Positions 35,350 through 44,083 are shown, counted from the stretch's first letter. The stretch is 64,000 nucleotides of DNA from Prolixibacteraceae bacterium (GCA_030602265.1 JAUWAB010000007.1:44795-108794); one strand, 5' to 3'. Made by a program: numbers and translations. The notes: generated by a model not told the origin, from the sequence alone.

Positions 35350-36588
35350 ATGTATCTCCCTGATTTATATTACCATAACCCCACCTGCGATTTTGCCATA
35401 GCCAATGGAACTGTATCCTGGCAACCCAACCGGTTGCTTCAGCTTATGGAAAGAGACACCGGCAACCTTCCCCAATACCTGTGCCATCCAAGGGATATTG
35501 TTCTGGTAAGACAGCTTCCGTCCGAAAGGCTTAGGCAAGTTATTTCGGACTCTGGGCTCAATCTTCCGGAATTCAGGTTAATACACGAGGCCGCTGAGGA
35601 TCCGGATTTTTTAAGTCAAGCCAGGGGCTCTATCCGCCCATGGGGATGGAGCCCTTCGGCCCATGCAGCATTAGAGCCATTTAAAATCTCCTGTTCTGCT
35701 GATTTCCTGAACTCGCCGGTGGCATACTGGCAACATGGTTTCCGGCCTCTTTACAGCAGGTTGACAGCCAGGGACATTCTTGTAAAAATCCTTCAGGAAG
35801 ATGAATTACCGGAACTTGCCGACCCAGGTACTATTCCTGAAATTTGCTGTACCCTCCGCGAAATAGAAATCCTGGTTGAGAATCGGGGACCGATGATGGT
35901 AAAAATGCCATGGAGCAGTTCCGGCAGAGGGTTGCAACCCATAACGACCTACCCCATAAGCAGATCTGTCAGTCAACGCCTTTCGGGAATGTTGCGTGAC
36001 CAGGGATTTGTTCTTGCCGAAAGGCTGCTGACGAAAATCTGCGACCTCGGATTTCTTTATGAGATAACATCCGGGGAAATCAGGTTCGTTGGGCATTCAA
36101 GGTTTTTTACCAATGAAAAGGGACAGTACCGGGGAAATTACCTGAACGGATACCCAAACGGGAAAAGTCGGGAGGAACAGGAATTTATAAGGCATGCCGG
36201 GAAGTCTCTGCCCCCGATACAGACAAGGGCACTGGAAAAATCTGGTATCACCAGTTTATACGAAGGCCCCTGCGGCATAGACACTCTTATATATCGTGAT
36301 TCTTCCGGAAAGCTAAGGATACAGCCCTGTCTTGAGATCAACCTGAGGTACACCATGGGACATGTGGCTGCAAGACTTGAAAAGCACCTGGCACCGGGAT
36401 CAAAAGGGATATTCAGCATGTATTACCAAAAGGAGAAAACTTTTGCTGATTATGTATCAACAAATTACCAGAAGAAACCGGATCTGGACTCCGGAGGCCG
36501 CATTGTATCGGGATTTCTGCCACTTACGGAGTTTGGACTGAACAACGTTTTCGGGGCATATCTGAGTATCGCCCAATCTGCAACCTGA
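35350..36588 (+). CDS. ATP-grasp-like protein of unknown function
   Basis: The 412-residue protein is not one I can name. Segments fit an ATP-grasp fold: MMVKMPWSSSGRGLQPI (glycine-rich phosphate loop) near 190, GFVLAERLLTKICDLGFLYEITSGEI near 218-243, and the late GPCGIDTLIYRDSSGKLRIQPCLEINLRYTMG near 305-336 with the acidic and asparagine metal ligands EIN. N-terminal residues 1-110 are unlike any family I recognise and start with YYHNPTCDFAIANG. It follows cvpA by six bases, so it is probably in the same transcript. The enzyme would join a carboxylate to an amine, but the substrate is unknown. Confidence 0.6.
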   Translation: MYLPDLYYHNPTCDFAIANGTVSWQPNRLLQLMERDTGNLPQYLCHPRDIVLVRQLPSERLRQVISDSGLNLPEFRLIHEAAEDPDFLSQARGSIRPWGWSPSAHAALEPFKISCSADFLNSPVAYWQHGFRPLYSRLTARDILVKILQEDELPELADPGTIPEICCTLREIEILVENRGPMMVKMPWSSSGRGLQPITTYPISRSVSQRLSGMLRDQGFVLAERLLTKICDLGFLYEITSGEIRFVGHSRFFTNEKGQYRGNYLNGYPNGKSREEQEFIRHAGKSLPPIQTRALEKSGITSLYEGPCGIDTLIYRDSSGKLRIQPCLEINLRYTMGHVAARLEKHLAPGSKGIFSMYYQKEKTFADYVSTNYQKKPDLDSGGRIVSGFLPLTEFGLNNVFGAYLSIAQSAT

Positions 36589-36649
36589 TCCCGGCCATCA
36601 TTACCGGAGACCACCTTAAATTCTCACAGGAAAGAGTATTATCCCTTTT

Positions 36650-37576
36650 TCAGTTATCCCTGGTTTCGGTCATTTTGAACAGATGGGTAGCCTGATCCGA
36701 AAGAAAACCGGAGAAGATCTTTTCACCCTCATCCGATATAACAAATCCTCTTTCCGTAAATTCATAGTAGGCATATGTCCACTCCAGCTCCTCGATTTCA
36801 CCGGCTTCGTTCCTTAACCGGACCCTTTCCTTAACAGCCTGCGTGGCGGATTGCCTCAGGATACTGCCTTTGGCCCCCTCGATTTCAGGTTTCATGGGAA
36901 TTCCTGCCTGAGCCAGGGCGATGCAGGTAGATTCCAGATCCGGCCATTCAGGGACATGCTGAAGATTAATATTAGCAGCGAAATGGTTTACTGCGTTACC
37001 GTGAAGGAGAGTCCAGGCCGCATATTGAGATACATCGTTGATCTTGAGAAGGTCTTCTCTTACCGGCAACCGCCATGGCCTTCGAAAATAGCCTGTAAGT
37101 TCCTCTGTAAGGATCTCGGCCGCCTCAGTGGTTATTTCCCCCTGAGCACCAAGAATATTGGTCAGTTCTATGGCCTCATCAGAGAGGAGATAAGGTGTGT
37201 CTGCAACACATGAACGGATGATCTGCCTGGCCCATTCGGGCAATTCTTCCACTTCGAGCTGGCTTACAAAGATTTTGGGCAGAAGGGGGTCCGGATGTTC
37301 ATAATGTACTGCTGTAGCCATCATTTTCGGAAACTTGTACTTTCCGGCCTTCCGGTAATTGAGAATTTCAAGCAGATGGCCCATCGCCCTTATTCCTGAA
37401 GGCTGTTCCCCGGTATGGGTATTAAACGTCCTGAACGCGATATGGTCATGTACGGTTTTCCCTCCCTGATCAGTCACCATGGAATGATAGGTCCGGGCAT
37501 AGGGAACCCTGCGCAGATATTGTTGCCAGAGGTTCTCAACCAATCCTTTAATTAGTTTTACAGATGTAGTCTTCAT
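36650..37576 (-). CDS. DUF1338 family protein, 2-oxoadipate dioxygenase/decarboxylase-like
   Basis: The 308-residue protein matches the DUF1338/HglS family: metal-binding HDHIAFRTFNT near 43-53, YRKAGKYKFPKMMATAVHYEHP near 75-95, and EWTYAYYEFTERGFVISDEG near 262-281 with the Glu ligand. HglS converts 2-oxoadipate to D-2-hydroxyglutarate in lysine breakdown; some members are only predicted. It is monocistronic behind a 98-base gap after the isomerase gene. No other lysine catabolic gene is nearby, so the function is a family-level inference. Confidence 0.8.
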   Translation of the reverse strand: MKTTSVKLIKGLVENLWQQYLRRVPYARTYHSMVTDQGGKTVHDHIAFRTFNTHTGEQPSGIRAMGHLLEILNYRKAGKYKFPKMMATAVHYEHPDPLLPKIFVSQLEVEELPEWARQIIRSCVADTPYLLSDEAIELTNILGAQGEITTEAAEILTEELTGYFRRPWRLPVREDLLKINDVSQYAAWTLLHGNAVNHFAANINLQHVPEWPDLESTCIALAQAGIPMKPEIEGAKGSILRQSATQAVKERVRLRNEAGEIEELEWTYAYYEFTERGFVISDEGEKIFSGFLSDQATHLFKMTETRDN

Positions 37577-37674
37577 AAAAAACCGGTTTTCCTGATTTAA
37601 CTGAAAAACCCCTCTTCGGGTTACTAAAAAACCTATGTTTTATAATATATAACCCCGAAATCTTTGCAAAAGAC

Positions 37675-38532
37675 CTATACACGAATACGCTGAAGATATT
37701 GCGCACTTCCCCTGAGACAGTTTATTCCGTCTTTCTCATTATCGCGTTCTACGATAAAATGCCGGACGCCCTGGTTCATTGCCTCCTGAAATACAGGGGC
37801 AAAATCAATGATTCCAGCCCCGGGGCAGGCGAAGTCCTTTTCTGCTTCGTTATTCATATCCTTGACATGAAGAATCGTGTATCTGCCCGGATATTTCTTC
37901 AGAAGCTTCAAAGAATCGGAACCTCCCTTCTTTGCCCAGTATATATCCAGCTCGACAGAAACCAGCTCAGGATCGGTGTATTCCATAAGCAGGTCAAAGG
38001 GCAGTCCTTCGCCGGTATCCCTTAGGAATTCCTTATCGTGATTATGCCAGCAAAACCGTAGTCCGGCCTTTCGGCAGGTTTCACCTAAGCGGTTGAGGGT
38101 TTCGGCCGACTTTTTACACTGATCAGCAGTAATATGGTCGGCTCCGTCCAGCCAGGGCCAGTAACAAACCAGAAATTCATTTTCACATTTAAGGGCAGTT
38201 TCAATATGTTTTCCGGTGTCCTTCAACATATCAGACAAACCCATACCTCCGGCAAAAGGATTAATCCCCAATCCCTTACAAAAATCGACCATCTCTTTGG
38301 GTGACTGCCCGAGGTTCCAACCGCCTTCCATCTCTGCGTATCCCATTGCTGCCAGTGAGGTAAGTGTACCTTTCCAATCCTCTTTTAGGAAGTTGCTTAC
38401 AATGCCCGAAATAAATCCGATGGCGGGTAGTTTTCGTTGCTGAGCCTGGGTTAACAGGGGGAAAGCGGTTAACATCCCCGCGGAAGCCATGGCTGTCCGC
38501 AGGAAAAAATCACGTCGGTTCATAGGTTTCAT
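37675..38532 (-). CDS. Tat-exported sugar phosphate isomerase/epimerase-like TIM barrel
   Basis: The 285-residue protein begins MKPMNRRDFFLRTAMASAGM, a twin-arginine signal, and continues as a xylose-isomerase-like TIM barrel (LAAMGYAEMEGGWNLG, RFCWHNHDKEFL, SVELDIYWAKKGGSD, YTILHVKDMN). Such exported barrels occur with Gfo/Idh/MocA oxidoreductases in Bacteroidota, where some are hydratases acting on 3-keto-glycosides. The oxidoreductase gene is directly upstream on the same strand (46 bases). Location is periplasm, probably after Tat export. Confidence 0.8.
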   Translation of the reverse strand: MKPMNRRDFFLRTAMASAGMLTAFPLLTQAQQRKLPAIGFISGIVSNFLKEDWKGTLTSLAAMGYAEMEGGWNLGQSPKEMVDFCKGLGINPFAGGMGLSDMLKDTGKHIETALKCENEFLVCYWPWLDGADHITADQCKKSAETLNRLGETCRKAGLRFCWHNHDKEFLRDTGEGLPFDLLMEYTDPELVSVELDIYWAKKGGSDSLKLLKKYPGRYTILHVKDMNNEAEKDFACPGAGIIDFAPVFQEAMNQGVRHFIVERDNEKDGINCLRGSAQYLQRIRV

Positions 38533-38578
38533 AAGGATATTTTTTTTCGATTAAGGTTTTCAGCTTATACCAGGCAGT

Positions 38579-39901
38579 TTATATGACCGGCAGGGTCCAG
38601 GGATTCCGGTAAACCGGTACCACCATTTGATTGGCTTTTTCTGAATTGGAGAACCGGCTTGACTTTTCATCCCAGATCAGTTTATTCTCGCCGGTCCTGA
38701 CCGCAATATTTGCGGCATGAGCAGCCACTGCCACTGCCCTGCCTTTCTCGGGCGTGCAAGCCGGAGTCTTTCTGCTTTTAACGCAGTCGATAAAATCAGC
38801 GACATGTTCCCCATGGTTTTCTCCGCGCATAGCCACTTCCAGAGGTTCGGCCTTATTCTCTTTCTTATTTCCGTCCCATTCAGGAATAACCTTATATCCT
38901 TCACGGTTTACCACCACCGTGGCAAGATCGCCGATGAAGGCCAGGCCGTAATTTTTATTCCAGGGTCCACTTTGTGTTCCGGCGGTATGCTCCCAGGTAA
39001 CCATAAAATCTTTATGTTGCCAGATGACCGACATGGTATCGAAGGTTTCGTGGTCATTATTTTCGAAAGAAAGGTTTCCTCCAGAGGCCATGGTTATCTC
39101 AGGAGGTACGACCAGGTCTTTTGCCCAGAAAGCCATATCGATAAGATGAACGCCCCAGTCGGTCACCAGACCACCTCCATGATCCCAGAACATCCTCCAG
39201 CTTCCGTGGAATCGAGCGGGATTAAACGGTCTTAATGGTGCCGGGCCCAGCCACATGTCGAAATCGACACCTTCTGGCACAGACTGGTCAGGTTGTTTCG
39301 GCTGTCCTACACCGTAGTTGAAATTACCCCAGATATTTACTTTCCGCAGTTTACCGATTTTCCCTTCCCTGATTATACGGTTTACCGCCTGCCAGCCAGC
39401 TCCGCTCCTTTGCTGCTGACCAACCTGAACGATCCGGTTGTATTTTTTTGCTGCCCTGACCATGATATCACACTCGGCAATCGAGTTGGCCATAGGTTTT
39501 TCGACATAAACATCCTTGCCTGCTTCACAGGCATAGACGGTCTGAAGACAGTGCCAGTGGTCGGGAGTACCGATAATTACAGCATCCAGGTCCCTGTTTT
39601 CGAGGAGATTACGGAAATCACCATAAAGTTTGGGCTTCTGACCTGTTGCTTTCATGACATCTTGCCCTCTTTTTTCGAGAAGGTTTTTATCCACATCACA
39701 CAGTCCGATGCAGTTAACCTTACCGGTTTCCAGATGTCTTTCCAGTATGCCGAAGCCCATATTACGGACTCCGATCAGCGCCACATTCAGTTTGTCGGAT
39801 GGAGCTCCCATGAACGAGGAAGCTTTTAGCGGACCACTAATACCCATGGCGGTGGCGGCCAGCGAGGTGGTCCGGAGAAAATCCCTGCGGTTTGTTTTCA
39901 T
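38579..39901 (-). CDS. Tat-exported Gfo/Idh/MocA oxidoreductase
   Basis: The 440-residue protein starts MKTNRRDFLRTTSLAATAMGISG, a Tat signal, followed by a Rossmann fold (LNVALIGVRNMGFGIL) and the family motif DVYVEKPMANSIAECD near residue 130 with the catalytic-region lysine. The barrel-like C-terminal domain has DHGGGLVTDWGVHLIDMAFW with the usual His. The cofactor NAD(P) is normally bound before Tat transport. It precedes the isomerase-like gene, so the pair may oxidise a sugar and process the keto product in the periplasm. Confidence 0.88.
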   Translation of the reverse strand: MKTNRRDFLRTTSLAATAMGISGPLKASSFMGAPSDKLNVALIGVRNMGFGILERHLETGKVNCIGLCDVDKNLLEKRGQDVMKATGQKPKLYGDFRNLLENRDLDAVIIGTPDHWHCLQTVYACEAGKDVYVEKPMANSIAECDIMVRAAKKYNRIVQVGQQQRSGAGWQAVNRIIREGKIGKLRKVNIWGNFNYGVGQPKQPDQSVPEGVDFDMWLGPAPLRPFNPARFHGSWRMFWDHGGGLVTDWGVHLIDMAFWAKDLVVPPEITMASGGNLSFENNDHETFDTMSVIWQHKDFMVTWEHTAGTQSGPWNKNYGLAFIGDLATVVVNREGYKVIPEWDGNKKENKAEPLEVAMRGENHGEHVADFIDCVKSRKTPACTPEKGRAVAVAAHAANIAVRTGENKLIWDEKSSRFSNSEKANQMVVPVYRNPWTLPVI

Positions 39902-39940
39902 AATGTATACGTTGAACAGATAAGTCCTTAAAGATAGGAA

Positions 39941-40846
39941 TTATCGCCGTTCACCCGTTCGCATCAGCTCAGTAATTCTCTTTTTTGTTACCCATGAAGT
40001 AGCTCCATGTGTGGTTGCGGTTACTGCACCGGCAGCATTACCAAACCTTAAAGCCTCCTCAACATTTTTATTCTCCAGGAAAACATGCAGGAATCCTGCT
40101 GAAAAGGCTGAACCGGAACCGACTGTATCGACCATTTCGATCCGGTAGCCCGGATCTTCAAAATAATCTCCGCTCCTGGTGATCGCGCAGGCGCCCGATT
40201 TGCTTTTTGTCACCAGCACTATGCCGATATCGTATTCATTGATTACCTCCTGTGCCAGTGCTTTGGTTTCAAATTCAAACAATCCCAGATCACTTTTCAG
40301 CGTATAAAGTTCATTTTCCTTAACCCGGAGGATATCAGCTCCCCGGAGGCTGCTCTCCAGAATCTCACGGTTATAGCAATTTTTACGCAGCTTCAGGTCG
40401 AGATATTTAATCGGCTGAGGAGCCTCATTCAGTAATTCCCTCAAAGTGTTTTTGGAAATTCCGTAGCGTTGTACAAGGGTTCCATAAACGAGACAATCAG
40501 CATCCCTGACGATTTTAAGGGCTTCGGCGGTAAATTCGATATGGTCGAATGCCATATCCGGATCAATCACGTAATCGGCACGCCCTTCACTGCCTACTCT
40601 GACATGAGCGGTTCCTGTCGGGAAAACCGGATCGGTCTGGACATTCTCATCGGAAATTTCCAATTTCCTGAGCTGTGCAACCGCTTCGGCACCCAATTCA
40701 TCATTTCCTATCCGGGAAAGCAGAACCCCCTGGTCCCCGAACGAATTTACCCGGTAAACCAGATTTACTGGTGCACCGCCAAGCTGTTTGCCTTCCTGAA
40801 ACACATCCCAGACCAGTTCACCAAATGCAACTATTTTTTTGTTCAT
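39941..40846 (-). CDS. PfkB-family carbohydrate kinase with altered catalytic motif
   Basis: I place the start at ATG 40846 (MNKKIVAFGELVWDVF); a -7 box at 40869 gives a 15- to 20-base leader, and the ORF-track start at 40867 would lie at the transcription start. The 301-residue protein is fructokinase-like (LGGAPVNLVYRVNSFG, RIGNDELGAEAVAQLRKL). The PfkB signature normally reads DTxGxGD, where the last Asp is the catalytic base; here it is DTVGSGSAFSAGF, with Ser in that position. The codons are clearly read. The rest (GNAAGAVTATTHGATSW) is intact. It could be inactive, a binding protein, or an unusual kinase. Confidence 0.8.
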   Translation of the reverse strand: MNKKIVAFGELVWDVFQEGKQLGGAPVNLVYRVNSFGDQGVLLSRIGNDELGAEAVAQLRKLEISDENVQTDPVFPTGTAHVRVGSEGRADYVIDPDMAFDHIEFTAEALKIVRDADCLVYGTLVQRYGISKNTLRELLNEAPQPIKYLDLKLRKNCYNREILESSLRGADILRVKENELYTLKSDLGLFEFETKALAQEVINEYDIGIVLVTKSKSGACAITRSGDYFEDPGYRIEMVDTVGSGSAFSAGFLHVFLENKNVEEALRFGNAAGAVTATTHGATSWVTKKRITELMRTGERR

Positions 40847-40868
40847 CTCTTTTCTGCTTATGCACATG

Positions 40869-40876
40869 CAAAAATA
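40869..40876 (-). promoter_or_regulatory. -7 box of the PfkB kinase gene
   Basis: TATTTTTG on the minus strand fully matches TAnnTTTG and lies 22 bases before the ATG at 40846. Confidence 0.55.
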
Positions 40877-40959
40877 GCAAAATAGCTCTTAGGCAGCTGT
40901 TTTTTCCTCAGGGAAAAAAAGTGCCCGGCGAAGTGGCGGGGATTTAAGGTTTTAAAAAA

Positions 40960-42306
40960 CTACATCATCTTCAGGCCAAACTTCCCGACAAAGTCACCCA
41001 GGACATCATCGAGCCGTGGATAGCCGATCTCTTCCAGATCATAATACACCCTGGTTACCGGCTTGTTTATGCTGATCAGCCTTTGCAAATCGATTGGAGT
41101 GCCTATAATCACGGCATCACATTCCGTCCTGTTGATGGTGGTTTCGAGGTCTCTGACCTGCTCCTGGCTGTACCCCATAGCCGGCAGCAGGGTTCCGATA
41201 CCCGGATAGGTCCGGAAAGTGTCTTTCAGTTTACCGGAGAGGTAAGGCCTGGGATCGACCAGCAGGGAAGCGCCATACTTTTGTGCGGCCACCACTGCTG
41301 CACCGATTTTCATTTCGCCGTGGGTGAGTGTCGGGCCGTCTTCGACTGCCAACACACGCCGGCCGCGGATAAGGGAAACATCATCCACATGGATCGGACT
41401 GGCTGCATCAATTACCACGGCATCCGGGTTGATCATTCCGATGTTTTTTCTAACCGTGTCAATATTTTCAGGAGAAGCCGTATCAATTTTGTTAATGATC
41501 ACCACATCGGCAGTCCGTATATTCAGTTCGCTGGGGTAATAGAGAAGCTCAGCGCCGGCACGGTGCGGATCGGCCACCACGATGGAAAGGTCGGGTTTAT
41601 AGAACGGAAAATCATTGTTCCCGCCATCCCAAAGAATTACATCACAGCCACCGGGATCATTTTCGGCTGCCCTAAGAATGGCTTCGTAATCGACACCCGC
41701 ATAAATTACATTTCCCCTGACCACATGCGGTTCATATTCCTCAATCTCTTCGATGGTACATTTGTGTTTTGCCAGGTCTTCGATGGTCGCAAACCGCTGA
41801 ACTTTCTGTTCCGCAAGATTGCCGTAAGGCATGGGATGCCTTACCGCGACCACCCGGAGGCCCATTTTCATCAGCATCTGAACGATCTTCCGGCTGGTCT
41901 GGCTTTTGCCGGCACCCGTCCGGGTCGCGCATACCGAAATAACAGGTTTGGTACTTTTAAGTGCTGTCTGTCCGGGGCCAAGCAACATAAATATCGCCCC
42001 GCAGGCATTTACCTGTGCCGCAATCCGCATGACAAACTGATTGGTAACGTCGCTATAGGAAAAAACACAGATTTCAGCAAGATGTTCGCGGATCAACAAT
42101 GGCAGTTCATCCTGATGGTATATGGGTATACCAGACGGATAGAATTCGCCGGCCAACTCTGCAGGATAACGCCGGCCATGTATATCGGGAATCTGGGCCG
42201 CAGTAAAGGCAACCACCCGGTAATTGTCATTATTCCTGAAAAATGTGTTGAAATTATGAAAGTCGCGACCTGCAGCTCCGATGATTATAACTTTCTGTGG
42301 TTTCAT
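40960..42306 (-). CDS. Cyclic 2,3-diphosphoglycerate synthetase-like GTPase
   Basis: The ORF-track start at 42393 adds 29 residues unlike the family; ATG 42306 (MKPQKVIIIGAAGRDFHNF) gives the Rossmann start seen in relatives, for 448 residues. It has a P-loop-like CATRTGAGKSQTSRKIV near 154-170 and the nucleotide-site segments CDVILWDGGNNDFPFYKPDLSIVVADPHRAG and VIINKIDTA. This matches the CpgS-like family, in which the archaeal enzyme makes cyclic 2,3-diphosphoglycerate; the bacterial homologues are usually annotated only as GTPases. No other thermoadaptation gene is seen, so the bacterial role is unproven. Confidence 0.7.
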   Translation of the reverse strand: MKPQKVIIIGAAGRDFHNFNTFFRNNDNYRVVAFTAAQIPDIHGRRYPAELAGEFYPSGIPIYHQDELPLLIREHLAEICVFSYSDVTNQFVMRIAAQVNACGAIFMLLGPGQTALKSTKPVISVCATRTGAGKSQTSRKIVQMLMKMGLRVVAVRHPMPYGNLAEQKVQRFATIEDLAKHKCTIEEIEEYEPHVVRGNVIYAGVDYEAILRAAENDPGGCDVILWDGGNNDFPFYKPDLSIVVADPHRAGAELLYYPSELNIRTADVVIINKIDTASPENIDTVRKNIGMINPDAVVIDAASPIHVDDVSLIRGRRVLAVEDGPTLTHGEMKIGAAVVAAQKYGASLLVDPRPYLSGKLKDTFRTYPGIGTLLPAMGYSQEQVRDLETTINRTECDAVIIGTPIDLQRLISINKPVTRVYYDLEEIGYPRLDDVLGDFVGKFGLKMM

Positions 42307-42476
42307 AATGTCCGATTTGTATTTTTTACCAAATGATGACCGCAAAATATTGCAGATGAAGTTACACTCTTTCAGAAGCTGAAACCAAGACAAAACTCAT
42401 CCGGAAAAAACCGGAATTGTGTTAAAGAACATTTTTTAACCGGGGAATGTTTTAGGATCAGTAATTTCGCGTTACC

Positions 42477-43094
42477 ATGAATTTTCTTGCACATCTATAC
42501 CTTTCCGGAGATTCGGAAGACATTATGACCGGCAATTTTATCGGGGATTACGTCAAAGGTACAAAATTCGACCAGTACCAGGGCGACATCCGGAGAGGCA
42601 TACTTCTTCACCGGGCGATCGACGATTTCACCGACAGAAATATATATTTCCGTGAAGCCAGGAAACTTTTCGGTGATTATTACGGAAGGTATTCCGGAAT
42701 AGTTACGGATGTGGTTTTTGATCATTTCCTGGCAAACCAATGGCCTGTTTATTCGAAGGTACGGCTCCGGGATTTCACAAGGCTTGCCCATGCCGTTTTG
42801 CTTTCCAGATTCCTGAAACTGCCTTTCAGGGTTCAGCAGTTCCTGCCATTTATGATTCAGCACCGGAGACTTGAATCCTATGCAACACTTCAAGGAATGG
42901 AAAAGGCCCTCAGGATTATGTCGGATTACACTTCGCTCCCGCCCCGGAGCCATCAGGCATCAGAAGTAGTCAACATTCACCATGATATGCTACAGGAACT
43001 TTTTGGAAGGTTTATGGTTGAAATCACAGACTTTGTTGAACAAAACCATCAGATTTCCCTTGACCGGCCCGGCAACCAGGTTACCCGCAGCTGA
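42477..43094 (+). CDS. Acyl-carrier-protein phosphodiesterase family (AcpH) protein
   Basis: The 205-residue protein matches AcpH (DUF479): MNFLAHLYLSGDSEDIMTGNFIGDYVKG at the N-terminus, then RGILLHRAIDDFTDRNIYFREARKLF and YGRYSGIVTDVVFDHFLANQW. The conserved His and Asp residues of the metal site (HLYL, HRAIDDFTD, DHFL) are present. AcpH removes the 4'-phosphopantetheine from ACP. It is divergent from the CpgS-like gene and convergent with the ferredoxin-like gene, so it stands alone. Confidence 0.9.
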   Translation: MNFLAHLYLSGDSEDIMTGNFIGDYVKGTKFDQYQGDIRRGILLHRAIDDFTDRNIYFREARKLFGDYYGRYSGIVTDVVFDHFLANQWPVYSKVRLRDFTRLAHAVLLSRFLKLPFRVQQFLPFMIQHRRLESYATLQGMEKALRIMSDYTSLPPRSHQASEVVNIHHDMLQELFGRFMVEITDFVEQNHQISLDRPGNQVTRS

Positions 43095-43111
43095 AAGGCC
43101 GGCAGCCAGGC

Positions 43112-44005
43112 CTAAACCCACTCTTCCGACAAAACTTCTCCACGAATACTGATGGTGATTGCTTTGACCGGCACTTTGCGGTTTGCATTTTGGGCAGCGT
43201 ACCGAACCATCTGAATCAATCCTCCGCAACAGGGCACTTCCATGATTGCCACGGAAATGGTGTTCACCCTGGCATCATCGATCAGCCTTATAAACTTCTG
43301 AATATAAGTTTCTTTGCTCTGATCGAGTTTAGGACAGGCAATAACCAGTTTTCTCCCTCGGATGAAAGTCCTGTGGAAGTCACCGTGTGCAAATGCAGCA
43401 CAGTCGGCCGCAACCAGCAGGTCGGCATTATAAAAATAGGATGCGGCGGGATTGATAAGGTGCAGCTGGACGGGCCATTGCGCCAGTTCAGAAGAGGCCG
43501 TTTCCCGTTCAGGGGCAGGAGCGGCCATCCGGAATCCGGCCGCAGCGGAAAAAGCCTGAGGGGCAGAACCGGGACATCCGCCACCGGCAGCATGTCCACG
43601 GCTACCTGCATGATCATTATTGCCATGAAGCAGCTCGTGTACTTCGGATATGGAAAAAGGCAACGACTCACGGTTAGCCCTCAGCCAGGTGGTGGCTTCC
43701 CTCAGATATCCCGTCTCCCCATGTTCCTGAAGGTGTTTCAGATGAGCGAATACAGTGTTCTTTCCCTTCTTAACCATCTGCTCAATCACTACAGTCTCAT
43801 CATAGGCATCAGCCTCCCTCTCCTCGATGGTAATGGCACCCTCGGGGCAATGCCCGATGCAGGCGCCCAGTCCATCGCACATCAACTCGCTGATTAACCG
43901 TGCCTTTCCATCAATTATCTGCAGGGCACCTTCATGACAGTTGGGCACACACAAACCGCAGCCGTTGCATAAATCTTCGTCAATTTTTACTATTTCCCTG
44001 ATCAT
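43112..44005 (-). CDS. 4Fe-4S dicluster ferredoxin-like protein
   Basis: The 297-residue protein begins with two 4Fe-4S motifs: CNGCGLCVPNC (CxxCxxCxxxC) near residues 13-23 and CDGLGACIGHCPEGAI near 43-58. The middle section is Gly/Ala/His-rich and looks flexible (HAGSRGHAAGGGCPGS). The C-terminal half, from about 160, has further cysteines (AADCAAF, ACPKLDQ, VPCCGG) and is conserved in anaerobic Bacteroidota without a firm function. It is divergent from a Crp/Fnr regulator of the type that controls nitrosative-stress genes, and a palindrome sits where an activator would bind. Confidence 0.82.
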   Translation of the reverse strand: MIREIVKIDEDLCNGCGLCVPNCHEGALQIIDGKARLISELMCDGLGACIGHCPEGAITIEEREADAYDETVVIEQMVKKGKNTVFAHLKHLQEHGETGYLREATTWLRANRESLPFSISEVHELLHGNNDHAGSRGHAAGGGCPGSAPQAFSAAAGFRMAAPAPERETASSELAQWPVQLHLINPAASYFYNADLLVAADCAAFAHGDFHRTFIRGRKLVIACPKLDQSKETYIQKFIRLIDDARVNTISVAIMEVPCCGGLIQMVRYAAQNANRKVPVKAITISIRGEVLSEEWV

Positions 44006-44024
44006 TTTTCATTGTTTTGCACAA

Positions 44025-44032
44025 CAAAATTA
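44025..44032 (-). promoter_or_regulatory. -7 box of the ferredoxin-like gene
   Basis: TAATTTTG on the minus strand fully matches TAnnTTTG; no TTTG is present at the usual -33 position, where instead the palindrome of 44053-44070 lies. Confidence 0.55.
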
Positions 44033-44052
44033 ACGGTAACCGGTTTCTTGAG

Positions 44053-44070
44053 TTGTACCATTTGTTACAC
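44053..44070. promoter_or_regulatory. Crp/Fnr-type palindromic operator
   Basis: TTGTACCA-TT-TGTTACAC is a dyad whose half sites agree at six of eight positions (TTGTACCA against GTGTAACA). Its centre is about 40 bases upstream of the predicted start of the minus-strand ferredoxin message, close to the class II activator position. Confidence 0.6.
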
Positions 44071-44083
44071 TTTTCAGAAAACC

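Noticed and set aside
37608-37625. AACCC-GAAGAG-GGGTT hairpin after the isomerase-like gene
   Set aside because: The stem is only five pairs and the T run is short, so I do not call it a terminator with confidence.
41083-42336. 417-codon plus-strand ORF opposite the CpgS-like gene
   Set aside because: It is fully antisense to a gene with clear motifs and its translation has no signal, domain or strand pattern. The length reflects codon bias of the sense gene.
44012-44083. Extended N-terminus of the Crp/Fnr regulator
   Set aside because: It passes through the palindromic operator, and the family starts at MVNYPLLSQSPVF.
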